From Paenibacillus sp. JQZ6Y-1 (GTDB lineage Bacteria; Bacillota; Bacilli; Paenibacillales; Paenibacillaceae): 64,000 nucleotides of DNA. A model generated the notes under the pieces. It saw nothing but the letters and a program-made list of their open reading frames with translations. It was not told the DNA's origin and did not search any database. Below are positions 46,913 to 56,544 of the stretch, in pieces (the stretch's first letter is position 1; each line of letters starts with the position of its first letter). Position numbers and translations under genes: made by a program. The stretch covers positions 117,511 to 181,510 of the forward strand of contig NZ_JBFDUZ010000006.1 of assembly GCF_040719145.1 (NCBI RefSeq), given 5' to 3'.

Positions 46913-48078
46913 TTCTGTTTCAAAGTATCCGTATGGCGCTACTAAGCGTCATCGGTAACAAAATCCGTTCTTTTTTAACGATGCTAGGCATTATTATCGG
47001 GGTCTCATCTGTCATTTTGGTCGTTTCTGTCGGTATGAGCTACAACAACCAGATCAGTGATCAGTTTAGCGGGCTTGGCACCGATCTGCTGACGATCAGC
47101 ATTATGGGTTATGGTGCCACCACCTCATTAACTACCGAGCAAACGATGGCATATGGACAGCTTCCCGGCGTGGGCGGTGTATCCCCTGTCATTTCCAGTA
47201 ATGTTACCGCCAAACATCGCGGTCGCAATGCGGATGTACCACTGGAAGGCGTAATGCCCTCCTATGAACGCGTCAAAGACTTTCACGTACAATCCGGTCG
47301 CTTTCTACTCAATATCGACAATCAGTATCGCCAGAAGGTAGCACTAATCGGTTCGGAAACTGCCACCAAATTATTCGGCATGGAGAATCCAGTCGGAAAA
47401 GATATTCGTCTCAATGGCGATACCTTCACCATCGTTGGCTTGCTGCGAACGAAAGGCTCTAGCCTGATGGGGTCCAATGACGATAAAATCCTAATCCCAC
47501 TCGCAACAGCCGAACGCTTTTTACAAACAAAAGGGATTCAATCATTCGAGATCAAAACGACATCACCCGATCAGATTCCGGCGGTCAAAGAGGAATTACA
47601 AGAAGCGCTGACTGCCGCCTTAGGCGATCCGTCCGCTTATGATATTTTCGATGCCAAGGAAATGATTGAATCTATGGAGAAAACAAGCGCCTTACTGTCC
47701 GCCTCTCTGGCAGGCATCGCTGGTATCTCCCTGATCGTCGGCGGTATCGGCATTATGAATATTATGATTGTATCGGTCAATGAACGTACCCGCGAGATCG
47801 GTATCCGCAAAGCAATCGGCGCGCGTAAAAGCAATATTTTGCTGCAATTCATGATCGAATCGGTGTTTCTAAGTACGCTCGGTGGACTGCTAGGTATTGG
47901 TACCGGATTAGGTCTGGTATGGATCGTTGGACAGTTTATTCCGTTTCCGATTCAGTATGCGTGGAATATGGTAGTGATCGCCTTCGCCTTTTCGTTTGCT
48001 ATCGGTGTATTATTCGGTATTATTCCGGCTAACAAGGCTGCACGCCTACGTCCAATCTACGCCCTGCGCACCGATTGA
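46909..48078 (+). CDS. MacB-like ABC permease (FtsX fold)
   Basis: The 389-residue protein has one N-terminal helix (SFLTMLGIIIGVSSVILVVS), a large extracytoplasmic MacB_PCD domain (about 45-260) and three C-terminal FtsX helices, with the EXXGIRKAIGARKSNILLQFMIE coupling region. It has the standard MacB layout without a fused ATPase. Its start overlaps the ATPase stop. No terminator separates it from the kinase gene 110 bases downstream. Confidence 0.95.
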   Translation: MILFQSIRMALLSVIGNKIRSFLTMLGIIIGVSSVILVVSVGMSYNNQISDQFSGLGTDLLTISIMGYGATTSLTTEQTMAYGQLPGVGGVSPVISSNVTAKHRGRNADVPLEGVMPSYERVKDFHVQSGRFLLNIDNQYRQKVALIGSETATKLFGMENPVGKDIRLNGDTFTIVGLLRTKGSSLMGSNDDKILIPLATAERFLQTKGIQSFEIKTTSPDQIPAVKEELQEALTAALGDPSAYDIFDAKEMIESMEKTSALLSASLAGIAGISLIVGGIGIMNIMIVSVNERTREIGIRKAIGARKSNILLQFMIESVFLSTLGGLLGIGTGLGLVWIVGQFIPFPIQYAWNMVVIAFAFSFAIGVLFGIIPANKAARLRPIYALRTD

Positions 48079-48188
48079 TACAAGTCTTGCTAACAAGCTC
48101 GAGTTGGTGGTTAATCTTACATCTTGGATGTGCGGAGAATATGCTACAATGAAGCCGTAACAGGCAAACATCGCAAAGGAGCAACGGT

Positions 48189-49658
48189 ATGACAATTAAG
48201 CATCGCCTGATTATCTCCAACATTTTGATGATTGTGATACCGGTACTCATCTCCGCCATCATTATCGGAGCCGGTCAGTACCTCTCTTATCAATACTGGA
48301 AAAATCAATACGACAAAACAAGCTCCGTTTACGATGTACCTGACAAAATCATCTCGGTTGCTACCGAGTTAATCCGCGATCCTCAAAGTCGTAAAGCCGC
48401 GGAAAAGCAGCAGCTCGAAGCCTATTTACAAAAAAATCATATGCGGCTTGCCGTCAATGATTTCAAAACCCATAAGCTACTGCTCAATATGGGCAATCCC
48501 AGTATCGACTCTGGGGGTAATTTACTTCAAGCGGTCTGGGCACTCAATGGCGAAGGTAATGCCTATGCAGGTAATGACAGCGTGTATAGCAAAAAAGCAA
48601 TCGTCGATGGCAATGTGTACGTTATCTCCACGTTTAGCACGTATGACGATAATGCGACCAGCGACGACCCGTACTATAGCGAATACAACTCGCTGATTAC
48701 ACTATTTATGATCCTGTTCGGTGTTGGTATTCTCATTACCATTTTCTTTACAAACCGGTTTTTGACGTATTTTGTATTCAAAAAAATCAGCCAGCCACTC
48801 GGCACACTTGGCGAAGGCGTGCAGCAGATTCGTGACGGCAATCTGGATACGCGTATCCGGTATGACAATCAGGATGAATTTGCCGCCATCTGCCATGATT
48901 TTAATGATATGGCAGAGCAGCTCAAGCAATCGATGCAGCTCATCCACCGTCAGGAGGAGAACCGTAAGGAGCTGCTGGCAAGCATCTCGCATGATCTGCG
49001 TTCCCCGCTCACCTCCATCCGTGCTTATTCCGAAGGGCTGCTGGACGGCGTAGCCAGTACACCCGAAGCTCGTCACAAATACATTACGATGATCAACACC
49101 AAGGCGGAGGATATCGACCGTATGGTCGGCAAAATCTTTTTGTTCTCCAAAATGGACATGGGCGACTATCCATACGATCCCGAGCTGCTGGATGTGAATC
49201 AGGAGCTGGAATCGCTAATCCGTGCTACCACCGAGGAATATCGCAGCAAAGGGCTGGATATTCAGCTTGACCTATCAAGCGAATCTACACGAATCTTCGC
49301 CGATCCACTACAATTGGACAGTATCTTTACCAATATTATTGAAAACAGCCTGAAATACAAAAACAAAGAACGCGGCATGATCCGTATTCAAACGATGGTG
49401 CATCACGAGCAGATTATTATCTACCTGACCGACGATGGTCCCGGTGTACCGGAGCAGTCGCTAAGTCAGCTGTTCGACGTCTTTTACCGCAGCGATCCTT
49501 CGCGCAACAATCCCAACAAAGGCAGCGGGCTCGGTCTGGCAATTACTGCCAAAGCCGTAGAGCGTCTGGGCGGCAGCATCAAAGCGATGGCTGCACCGTC
49601 TGGCGGACTGCGCATCGTTATCCGTTTGCCGCTGATCAGGCAGGAGGAAGGTCAATGA
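48189..49658 (+). CDS. Sensor histidine kinase of the efflux operon
   Basis: The 489-residue kinase has TM1 (LIISNILMIVIPVLISAIII), an extracellular sensor (about 30-165), TM2 (LITLFMILFGVGILITIFFT) and HAMP (ISQPLGTLGEGVQQIRDGNL). HisKA with His268 (LLASISHDLRSPLTSIRAYS) and HATPase_c (NIIENSLKYKNKERG, DDGPGVPEQSLSQLFDVFYR, GSGLGLAI) follow. The ribosome binding site AAAGGAG lies in front. It should watch for envelope stress or a substrate of the neighbouring exporter. The response regulator overlaps it by ATGA. Confidence 0.94.
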   Translation: MTIKHRLIISNILMIVIPVLISAIIIGAGQYLSYQYWKNQYDKTSSVYDVPDKIISVATELIRDPQSRKAAEKQQLEAYLQKNHMRLAVNDFKTHKLLLNMGNPSIDSGGNLLQAVWALNGEGNAYAGNDSVYSKKAIVDGNVYVISTFSTYDDNATSDDPYYSEYNSLITLFMILFGVGILITIFFTNRFLTYFVFKKISQPLGTLGEGVQQIRDGNLDTRIRYDNQDEFAAICHDFNDMAEQLKQSMQLIHRQEENRKELLASISHDLRSPLTSIRAYSEGLLDGVASTPEARHKYITMINTKAEDIDRMVGKIFLFSKMDMGDYPYDPELLDVNQELESLIRATTEEYRSKGLDIQLDLSSESTRIFADPLQLDSIFTNIIENSLKYKNKERGMIRIQTMVHHEQIIIYLTDDGPGVPEQSLSQLFDVFYRSDPSRNNPNKGSGLGLAITAKAVERLGGSIKAMAAPSGGLRIVIRLPLIRQEEGQ

Positions 49659-50350
49659 AACATATACTCATTATCGAAGACGACGAAGCCATTGCCGCGA
49701 TTGAACGCGACTACTTGGAGATCAACCATTTTGCTGTCGAGATTGCCGACAATGGCATCACAGGCGCAGAGCGTGCCTTATCCGGTCAATTTGACCTGAT
49801 CCTGCTGGATCTGATGCTGCCCGGCGAAGATGGATTTTCCGTCTGCCGTCGACTACGTGACAAGCTGGATATTCCAATCCTGATGGTCACCGCCAAGCAG
49901 GACGATATTGATAAAATCCGCGGCTTGGGTCTGGGTGCCGACGATTATATCGTCAAACCATTCTCCCCCAACGAACTGGTCGCGCGCGTCAAATCCAATC
50001 TCGCTCAATATGCCCGTATCCAAGCCAAACTTGGTACCAACGTCAATCGTAGTCATCTGGAAGCAGGACCGTTTCTCATCAATACCGAAGCGCATCGCGC
50101 CTATCTGAAGGGGCGCGAGTTAGAGTTGAAAAAGAAAGAGTTCGACCTGCTGCATTTTCTCGTCGACAACTCCAATATCGTATTTAGCAAGGATACGCTG
50201 TATGAGCGGATCTGGGGCTTTGACTCTATTGGTGATAATGCTACTGTAGCCGTTCATATTAATCGACTACGTGAAAAGATTGAGGATGATCCCAGCAACC
50301 CACATTATATCCAGACCGTCTGGGGTGCGGGGTATCGGTTTCAATTGTGA
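49655..50350 (+). CDS. OmpR-family response regulator
   Basis: The 231-residue regulator has a receiver domain (LIIEDDEAIAAIERDY, phosphoacceptor Asp52 in LILLDLMLPG, Lys in DYIVKPFSPNELVARV) and a C-terminal winged helix (LELKKKEFDLLHFLVD, VHINRLREKIEDDP, IQTVWGAGYRF). It overlaps the kinase by ATGA. Its expected target is the efflux operon itself; I did not find a clear direct repeat in the region before 42060. Confidence 0.96.
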   Translation: MKHILIIEDDEAIAAIERDYLEINHFAVEIADNGITGAERALSGQFDLILLDLMLPGEDGFSVCRRLRDKLDIPILMVTAKQDDIDKIRGLGLGADDYIVKPFSPNELVARVKSNLAQYARIQAKLGTNVNRSHLEAGPFLINTEAHRAYLKGRELELKKKEFDLLHFLVDNSNIVFSKDTLYERIWGFDSIGDNATVAVHINRLREKIEDDPSNPHYIQTVWGAGYRFQL

Positions 50351-50363
50351 GAGAATATTAAAT

Positions 50364-50406
50364 AGAGCTACACAGTACTAAGTATCTACTGTGTAGCTCT
50401 ATTTTT
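50364..50406 (+). terminator. Terminator of the efflux/two-component operon
   Basis: AGAGCTACACAGTA and TACTGTGTAGCTCT form a perfect 14-bp stem followed by ATTTTT. Confidence 0.92.
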
Positions 50407-50435
50407 ACGTTTTATAAGATCTCAATTAACAAATA

Positions 50436-50468
50436 AAGCAGGGTTAGTTCATTGAACTAACCCTGCTT
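50436..50468 (-). terminator. Terminator of glmS
   Basis: AAGCAGGGTTAGTT and AACTAACCCTGCTT form a perfect 14-bp stem just past the glmS stop. On the minus strand it is followed by TATTTG, a weak T tract. Confidence 0.75.
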
Positions 50469-50478
50469 GTATTTAAAC

Positions 50479-52311
50479 CTACTCTACCGTTACACTCTTC
50501 GCCAGGTTACGTGGTTTGTCCACATCATGCTCCAGCGCCAGAGAAGCGTAGTAAGCGAGCAGTTGCAGCGTAACAACCGACAATGCCGGTGTTAGGATTT
50601 GCAACGTTTTTGGAATCGTCATCACATAGTCAACCGATTTTAGCAGGTCTTCGCGGTGTTCATCATAAGAGATGACCATCACTTCGCCGCCGCGCGCTTT
50701 GACTTCTTTGATGTTACTTACTGTTTTCTCCAAAACATCTTCCTGTGTTGCCAGTGCAATCACTGGAATACCGTCTTCGATCAGCGCCAGTGTACCGTGC
50801 TTCAGTTCACCCGCTGCATACGCTTCGGAGTGAATGTAGGAGATCTCTTTCAACTTCAGAGAGCCTTCCTGTACAACTGCATAGTCCACACCGCGTCCGA
50901 TAAAGAAGAGATGCTTGTGCTGAGCGATATGCTCGGCATATGTTTTGATTTCTGGAGCCATTTCCAGAATCTGCTCTACTTGCTCCGGCAGAGATTCCAT
51001 AGCTGCCAGTGTCTCCGAAATTTCTTCCGTTGTCATAGTACCGCGGATTTCTGCCAGATGCAGACCGAACAGGTAGAATGCGATCAATTGAGACGTATAC
51101 GCTTTGGTAGAAGCTACCGCGATTTCTGGACCAGCCAGAGTCGCGATCACATCGTTCGCATCACGAGCGATGGAGCTACCCACTACGTTTGTTACCGCGA
51201 TCACATGTGCGCCGTTCGCTTGTGCTTCGCGCAGTGCTGCCAGTGTATCTGCTGTTTCACCAGATTGGCTAACGACGATCACCAATGTATCTTTGTTGAT
51301 GATTGGGGAACGGTAACGATACTCAGAAGCAACATCCGTTTCAACTGGGATTTTTGCCATTTTCTCGATGATGTTACGTCCAACCAGACCTGCATGATAT
51401 GCCGTACCGCAGGCAACGATTTGTACATTACGGATATTGCGGATTTGCTCGGCAGTCAGTTTCAGATCGCTGAAATGAACGCCTTTGCCATCGTCATTGA
51501 TCCGTCCAAGCATCGTGTCGCGGTATGCTTTTGGTTGCTCGTGAATTTCTTTCAGCATGAAGTGGTCAAAACCGCCTTTTTCTGCGGTTACTGCATCCCA
51601 ATCCACATGAATCATTTCCCGAGAAATAAAGTTGCCTTCGATGGTCATCAGTTCCACTGCATCCTGTGTCAGAACAGCCATTTCGCCGTCATTCAGAATG
51701 TAGACGTTACGTGTATATTTAAGAATCGCCGGAATATCCGAACCGATAAAGTTCTCGCCTTCACCTACGCCGATAACAAGCGGGCTAGCTTGACGTACAG
51801 CTACCAGTTTGTCTGGCTCATGCTCAGTCAGTACGCCCAGTGCGAATGCACCGCGCATAAAGGTTACTGCTTTTTGTACTGCTTTAACGATATCGCCTTC
51901 ATATTCGCGTGCTACCAGATGGGCGATAACCTCTGTATCTGTTTCGGACAAAAATTCAACGCCGGAGCGAATCAGTTCATCTTTCAGTTCCAGATAGTTC
52001 TCGATAATCCCGTTGTGAACAACCGAGAATTTGTGCTGTGCATCCATATGTGGGTGAGAGTTCTCATCCGATGGTTTACCGTGTGTTGCCCAGCGAGTAT
52101 GACCGATCCCTGCTTTACCTACCAGTGGATGATGCTCCAGCTTGGATTCCAGGTTAGCCATACGTCCTTGTGCTTTTACTACCTGTAGACCTTTATCTGT
52201 AAATACCGAGATACCCGCGGAATCGTAACCACGATACTCCAATTTACGCAGACCATCGATCAAAATAGCTTGTGTGTCCTTATCTCCAATATATCCAACA
52301 ATACCGCACAT
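50479..52311 (-). CDS. glmS: Glutamine:fructose-6-phosphate aminotransferase
   Basis: The 610-residue enzyme makes glucosamine 6-phosphate, the first step of UDP-GlcNAc and peptidoglycan synthesis, from fructose 6-phosphate and glutamine. The N-terminal glutaminase carries Cys2 (MCGIVGYIG), GHTRWATHG and NGIIENY. Two SIS domains carry VVSQSGETADTLAALREA and HGTLALIEDGIP, and the C-terminus DKPRNLAKSVTVE is conserved. Normal length. Expression is set by the glmS ribozyme in its 5' leader. Confidence 0.99.
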   Translation of the reverse strand: MCGIVGYIGDKDTQAILIDGLRKLEYRGYDSAGISVFTDKGLQVVKAQGRMANLESKLEHHPLVGKAGIGHTRWATHGKPSDENSHPHMDAQHKFSVVHNGIIENYLELKDELIRSGVEFLSETDTEVIAHLVAREYEGDIVKAVQKAVTFMRGAFALGVLTEHEPDKLVAVRQASPLVIGVGEGENFIGSDIPAILKYTRNVYILNDGEMAVLTQDAVELMTIEGNFISREMIHVDWDAVTAEKGGFDHFMLKEIHEQPKAYRDTMLGRINDDGKGVHFSDLKLTAEQIRNIRNVQIVACGTAYHAGLVGRNIIEKMAKIPVETDVASEYRYRSPIINKDTLVIVVSQSGETADTLAALREAQANGAHVIAVTNVVGSSIARDANDVIATLAGPEIAVASTKAYTSQLIAFYLFGLHLAEIRGTMTTEEISETLAAMESLPEQVEQILEMAPEIKTYAEHIAQHKHLFFIGRGVDYAVVQEGSLKLKEISYIHSEAYAAGELKHGTLALIEDGIPVIALATQEDVLEKTVSNIKEVKARGGEVMVISYDEHREDLLKSVDYVMTIPKTLQILTPALSVVTLQLLAYYASLALEHDVDKPRNLAKSVTVE

Positions 52312-52522
52312 GTTTATATTCCTCCGTTCAATAGTTCGCCGATGGATGTTAACAAGGCATAAGGGATACGTGGAACGCGCTGTCCATATTTAGTTAGGAA
52401 TGCACATGCAATTGGCGTTCGTCCGTAATCCTGTAAGTCTTATGCACATGCGTATTCATCATCTGATCGTATGAGTATGGGCAGCTGGTGCATACGTGCA
52501 GCCAATCTGCCTCTGTACCGAT

Positions 52523-52670
52523 AGAAATCTTTGTAGCCGGGATCGCTCCCCACATTTGGATTTCTGTTTGCGGTCTGGTACATCACCGGAAGGTCCCCGC
52601 CGAATGTTTCGAACACCTTCACCTCGTCAGCTCGATTCTGTTTCCGTCCGTGATTCGAGCTCTGGCGCTT
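52523..52670 (-). promoter_or_regulatory. glmS ribozyme (glucosamine-6-phosphate riboswitch)
   Basis: The minus-strand leader contains the family core: AGCGCCAGAGCTCG, then GACGAGG, then TTCGGCGGGGACCTTCC, then a pairing pair AGAAATC/GATTTCT that matches P4. The cleavage point is expected between 52670 and 52669, just 5' of AGCGCC. Binding of GlcN6P makes the RNA cut itself, destabilising the mRNA and lowering glmS expression. About 210 bases separate the P4 end from the glmS start. A promoter should lie just upstream; TATTAT (about 52728) is a possible -10 but is not convincing. Confidence 0.92.
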
Positions 52671-53305
52671 GATCTTGCAAAGGGTAACAAACGATCCTCA
52701 CTTTCTGTATCGAAGTCATGCCGCCTTTATAATATCTCCAATGTTACAGTTATATTACAAATGGCAACTCGTTCATTATATTCATCTTTGGCGCATATGG
52801 CAATGATAAAAATGTGACAGCGGTGTTATTGCCCTGCTGACACCGAAAAAAAGCCATAATTTACGCTCTACCCTTTACAACTCACCTGCTGCCAGCGCTA
52901 TGGAACCGACATAGCAACAATAGGATGCTGTTGCTCATATAGCCATGAGAACTGCCCTAGATTGTCCAAAAAATCGTCTGACCTCACTCCCTCCATCGTG
53001 TTGGTACGTACATCCAATCGGCATGAGGCACCTCTTTCTTATTCATAATGCTGTAGATGAGAGCTGCATTATATTACGGCTGAATGACAGAAATAAAACC
53101 CGCTTACAAATACCATAATATTACATTTATTAACCTTTTAACCACTCATAGTAACTGTATATGTACAGGTTATAGCAAAAATTTTTAATATCGTTAAGCA
53201 GATAATTCTTCTATTCCAGCTCACAAGAATCATAAGATTCCTCTCTGCTTCTATTTATCTTCTGCCTTATACTTTGACGTCTCCCCATCTATAGATCATC
53301 CTAAA
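52671..53305. other. Long gene-free stretch between glmM and glmS
   Basis: I find no gene or structured RNA here. The part nearest the ribozyme must carry the glmS promoter; the rest is AT-rich, with one CGGTGT/ACACCG hairpin (about 52817-52845) that lacks a T run. Confidence 0.5.
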
Positions 53306-53353
53306 CAAAAAACCTGCTGGCACATGAGGATTCATGTACAACAGCAGGCTTTG
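53306..53353 (-). terminator. Terminator of glmM
   Basis: On the minus strand AGCCTGCTG pairs with CAGCAGGTT, with an inner ACATGAA/TCATGT helix, followed by TTTTTTG. Confidence 0.88.
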
Positions 53354-53386
53354 CCATTCCATTTTCTATATTATGCAAGAATCGGT

Positions 53387-54727
53387 TTAAACGAGTTCCT
53401 TTTTCACGACATCAGCAATCTGAGCAACGAATTGCTCCAGCTCGTCCTTGTCTGGACCTTCTGCCATAACACGAATCAACGATTCCGTACCAGATGGACG
53501 CACCAGCACACGACCGTTACTGCCCAGCTTGCCTTCTACGTCTTTCACCGCAGCCGCAATGCCTTCATTGCCTTCATAGCGCGCTTTGCTTTCTACACGC
53601 ACATTGACCAGCACCTGTGGGTATTTGCTCATCATGGATTTCAGCTCACTCAGCTTTTTGCCAGAACCAACCAGTGTGTCTACCAGTTGTACTGCCGTCA
53701 GAATCCCGTCACCCGTTGTATTATAATCTAAGAAAATCACATGACCAGATTGCTCGCCGCCGAGCGTATAACCGCCACGTCTCATTTCCTCCATTACATA
53801 ACGGTCACCGACAGCTGTTTGTGCGGTGCGCAGAGACAGCTCTTCGGTCGCTTTGTAGAAACCAATATTGCTCATAACAGTGGAGACGATAGTGCTGTCC
53901 TTCAGTTTGCCTGCACGGTTCATCGCGTCACCACAAATGCACAAAATGTAGTCGCCATCTACTTCTTCACCTTTATCATCAATAGCGATCAGACGATCCG
54001 CATCGCCGTCAAAGGCAAGACCGATTTGCGCCTGATGACGGATCACTTCTTCTTTCAGCTGCTCTGGGTGTGTAGAGCCGCAATGATCATTGATGTTCAA
54101 ACCATTTGGCTCTGCACCGATAGCGATCACTTCCGCGCCCAGCTCTTTGAACAATGCTGGAGCAAGTTCATATGCCGAACCGTTAGCGCAATCCATTACA
54201 ATTTTCAAACCTTCAAAGGAATGCGTAATGGTCGATTTCAAATGCTCCAAATACTTGAACTTGGATTCATCATCGTTAACGATCGTTCCCAGTTCTGCAC
54301 CGACTGGACGTGGCAGTGTATCCTCTTCTGCATCCATCAGCGCTTCAATGCGCAGTTCTGTTTCGTCAGACAACTTGAAGCCGTCGCCGCCAAAGAATTT
54401 GATACCGTTATCTTCAACCGGGTTATGCGAAGCCGAGATCATTACACCTGCATCTGCTTTGAGCAATCGTGTAATATATGCGACTGCCGGTGTGCTTACG
54501 ACACCCAGACGCACAATATGTGCACCGATAGACAGCATCCCTGCGATCAGCGCCGATTCCAGCATCAGACCGGAAATGCGCGTATCCATACCAATCACGA
54601 CGGTTGGTTTCTCCGCACCGTGTGTCAGTACATAGCCGCCACAACGACCAATTTGATATGCCATCTCTGCTGTCAGTTCTTTGTTGGCGACACCACGTAC
54701 GCCGTCTGTTCCGAAATATTTACCCAT
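53387..54727 (-). CDS. glmM: Phosphoglucosamine mutase
   Basis: The 446-residue enzyme converts glucosamine 6-phosphate to glucosamine 1-phosphate. The active-site serine is Ser100 in [10 protein letters not shown]; the metal loop is DGDADR and the C-terminal phosphate loop is [24 protein letters not shown] at the start is a family hallmark. In Gram-positive bacteria GlmM also contacts CdaA and CdaR and restrains c-di-AMP synthesis, and it lies directly after them here. A 15-bp perfect hairpin lies in its leader. Confidence 0.99.
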   Translation of the reverse strand: MGKYFGTDGVRGVANKELTAEMAYQIGRCGGYVLTHGAEKPTVVIGMDTRISGLMLESALIAGMLSIGAHIVRLGVVSTPAVAYITRLLKADAGVMISASHNPVEDNGIKFFGGDGFKLSDETELRIEALMDAEEDTLPRPVGAELGTIVNDDESKFKYLEHLKSTITHSFEGLKIVMDCANGSAYELAPALFKELGAEVIAIGAEPNGLNINDHCGSTHPEQLKEEVIRHQAQIGLAFDGDADRLIAIDDKGEEVDGDYILCICGDAMNRAGKLKDSTIVSTVMSNIGFYKATEELSLRTAQTAVGDRYVMEEMRRGGYTLGGEQSGHVIFLDYNTTGDGILTAVQLVDTLVGSGKKLSELKSMMSKYPQVLVNVRVESKARYEGNEGIAAAVKDVEGKLGSNGRVLVRPSGTESLIRVMAEGPDKDELEQFVAQIADVVKKELV

Positions 54728-54817
54728 GAATTGTGCTCCTTATGTTTGATATTCAGTTGGAATCTCATATCCGTATTGGGTATTCATCCCATGTGTAGAG
54801 GTTATAGGTTTCCATGA

Positions 54818-54851
54818 CACAATCGGTCATTTATGCAAATGACCGATTGTG
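54818..54851. repeat. Perfect 15-bp inverted repeat in the cdaR-glmM gap
   Basis: CACAATCGGTCATTT and AAATGACCGATTGTG pair perfectly around ATGC. There is no T run on either side, so it is not a normal terminator. It could be an RNA-processing hairpin or a protein-binding palindrome. Confidence 0.8.
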
Positions 54852-54921
54852 CATCATAACCTTTCCTTTATACGTCTTTACCCTTGGTACTGTCAATACT
54901 GTACTGCTTATATCCATGCAA

Positions 54922-56544
54922 TCAGTGATAGGTACTCGATGATACAGCAGGTACTCCTAGCGCCTGATCAATCATCTGATTCTGAGGCGGCGGAGCAGCA
55001 GTAGAGGTGCCGCTACCTGCGGCAGCTCCTTCGGTTGTACCGGAAGGAGCTGCTTCATTATTCGTATTCCCATCTGTATTGCCATTCGTCCCATCTGGCG
55101 CAGGCTCAGCACTATTGCTGCTATCTGTATCGCCAGTGGAATCGGGATTACTGCTGTCTGGCGGTGTTGTGCCTTCTGAACCGCCGTTATCATTACCTGT
55201 ATTGCCATTTGTGGCACCACCGGTGCCTGTTTCGCTATCATTTCCGTTACCGGTTGTGCCGCCATTTTGCCCATTATCCGGCGGCGTTGTTGTAGCACTC
55301 TCCGTCACCGTTACGGTCACGGTAATCTGCTCACCCGGATTGGACAAGCTAACCGTTTCCGGTAGAACGACCTGTACTGGCAGCTTATACGTACCTGCTA
55401 CACGTCCACTCAGATTGACAGTTGCCGTAATGTCCTCCGGTCTCACCGCCTGAATCGCATCAGGTGCGCCTTTGATGCTGACAGATACCTGCTGACTGTC
55501 CGGTTGCGTAATGGTAGCTTCCAAGTTGGTACCGAGTCCGCTTAGCTTCACCGGTACATTTTGCACGGTCCGTTCAGAGAATTCCTCTGTCGTAATCGTT
55601 ACCTGCACCGTTGAAGGCGACACCCGATCCGTACCTTCTGGAATATCTAGCTTCGCTGTTAACGTAGTTGTACCCGCCTTCGCAATCGAACTTAGATTGA
55701 CTGATGCGGTGACCGAATTACCCAGCGCTGCTAGTTCTTCCTCAGAGCCATACACAGTGACCTCATCTGCACTGACCTCGGTTCCCGCCAGCACCAGATT
55801 ATCTGGCAATTGACCAGTATAGCTCAGATTCAATGGCAGCTTGCGTGAAGATGCTCCAATCGGTACTTCCACCTTGACGGTAGATGGCGACACAGTTGCA
55901 TCCTCCATCGCATTGCCACCCTTGTCGTATACAGACAGCGTTACCGTCTTGCTGACCGTATCATTGGCACCGGCGATATTAATCACACCACGTACCGATC
56001 CGACTTGAGCCAAACGACTTTGCGGCAACGTCACATTGACCTTATCCGTATCATCGGTAATGACCGGATCGCCCTTCTGATAGCCGCTTGCTGGTTCTCC
56101 CTGCACGCTAATTTGCGGAGTAAACGAATTGGACGTTTTCTCCTCAATCGTTACCCGTACAAAGCCCGGCGTGGAAGATACATACTGCACACTAGCCGGT
56201 GTTTCCGCAATAATCGGCAGTGTGACGGTTCCTGCACCTTTAATATCGGCGAGATTGATCTTCGCCTTATAGTTGTCCTTGGAAAAATAAGAAATTAAAT
56301 CCGACTGTCCTCGTACCTCGATATTGACCGTTGTTGGTGAAATCGACTTTAATACATATTTGTCCTCGTCAAATCCGTAGGGCTGTACTTCCACATCATG
56401 GATAACACTTGTGCCCATCGCCGCTGATGACGTCGAAGTAGGCATGGTATTATTATCCATATGTACCATTACCCATAATAATAAACTCACAACAAGGGCA
56501 AGTACCTTGGCAACCGTATTATTACTGATCCATTTGTCCATCAT
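54922..56544 (-). CDS. cdaR: CdaR (YbbR-domain) regulator of CdaA, long tail
   Basis: The 540-residue extracytoplasmic protein has one N-terminal membrane helix (VLALVVSLLLWVMVHM) and about four YbbR repeats (about residues 45-410). It binds and regulates the c-di-AMP cyclase CdaA. The last 125 residues (from about 415) are low-complexity Gly/Asn/Thr/Ser/Asp/Pro, ending QNQMIDQALGVP, and are not part of the YbbR fold. Overlaps the cdaA end by 23 bases. The ATG at 56544 follows GGGGGG at 8 bases; another ATG is one codon on. Confidence 0.94.
   Translation of the reverse strand: MMDKWISNNTVAKVLALVVSLLLWVMVHMDNNTMPTSTSSAAMGTSVIHDVEVQPYGFDEDKYVLKSISPTTVNIEVRGQSDLISYFSKDNYKAKINLADIKGAGTVTLPIIAETPASVQYVSSTPGFVRVTIEEKTSNSFTPQISVQGEPASGYQKGDPVITDDTDKVNVTLPQSRLAQVGSVRGVINIAGANDTVSKTVTLSVYDKGGNAMEDATVSPSTVKVEVPIGASSRKLPLNLSYTGQLPDNLVLAGTEVSADEVTVYGSEEELAALGNSVTASVNLSSIAKAGTTTLTAKLDIPEGTDRVSPSTVQVTITTEEFSERTVQNVPVKLSGLGTNLEATITQPDSQQVSVSIKGAPDAIQAVRPEDITATVNLSGRVAGTYKLPVQVVLPETVSLSNPGEQITVTVTVTESATTTPPDNGQNGGTTGNGNDSETGTGGATNGNTGNDNGGSEGTTPPDSSNPDSTGDTDSSNSAEPAPDGTNGNTDGNTNNEAAPSGTTEGAAAGSGTSTAAPPPQNQMIDQALGVPAVSSSTYH

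Noticed and set aside
50656..52188. A 510-codon open frame on the plus strand
   Set aside because: It lies wholly antisense to glmS, has no ribosome binding site, and its translation is Cys- and Phe-rich without any family pattern. It is a codon-bias shadow.
52817..52845. CGGTGT/ACACCG hairpin as a terminator
   Set aside because: The A run lies on the wrong side for a plus-strand terminator, and the minus strand has the T run before the stem.
53741..54817. A 358-codon open frame antisense to glmM
   Set aside because: Same reason: no ribosome binding site, no recognisable protein pattern, and the minus strand carries clear glmM.
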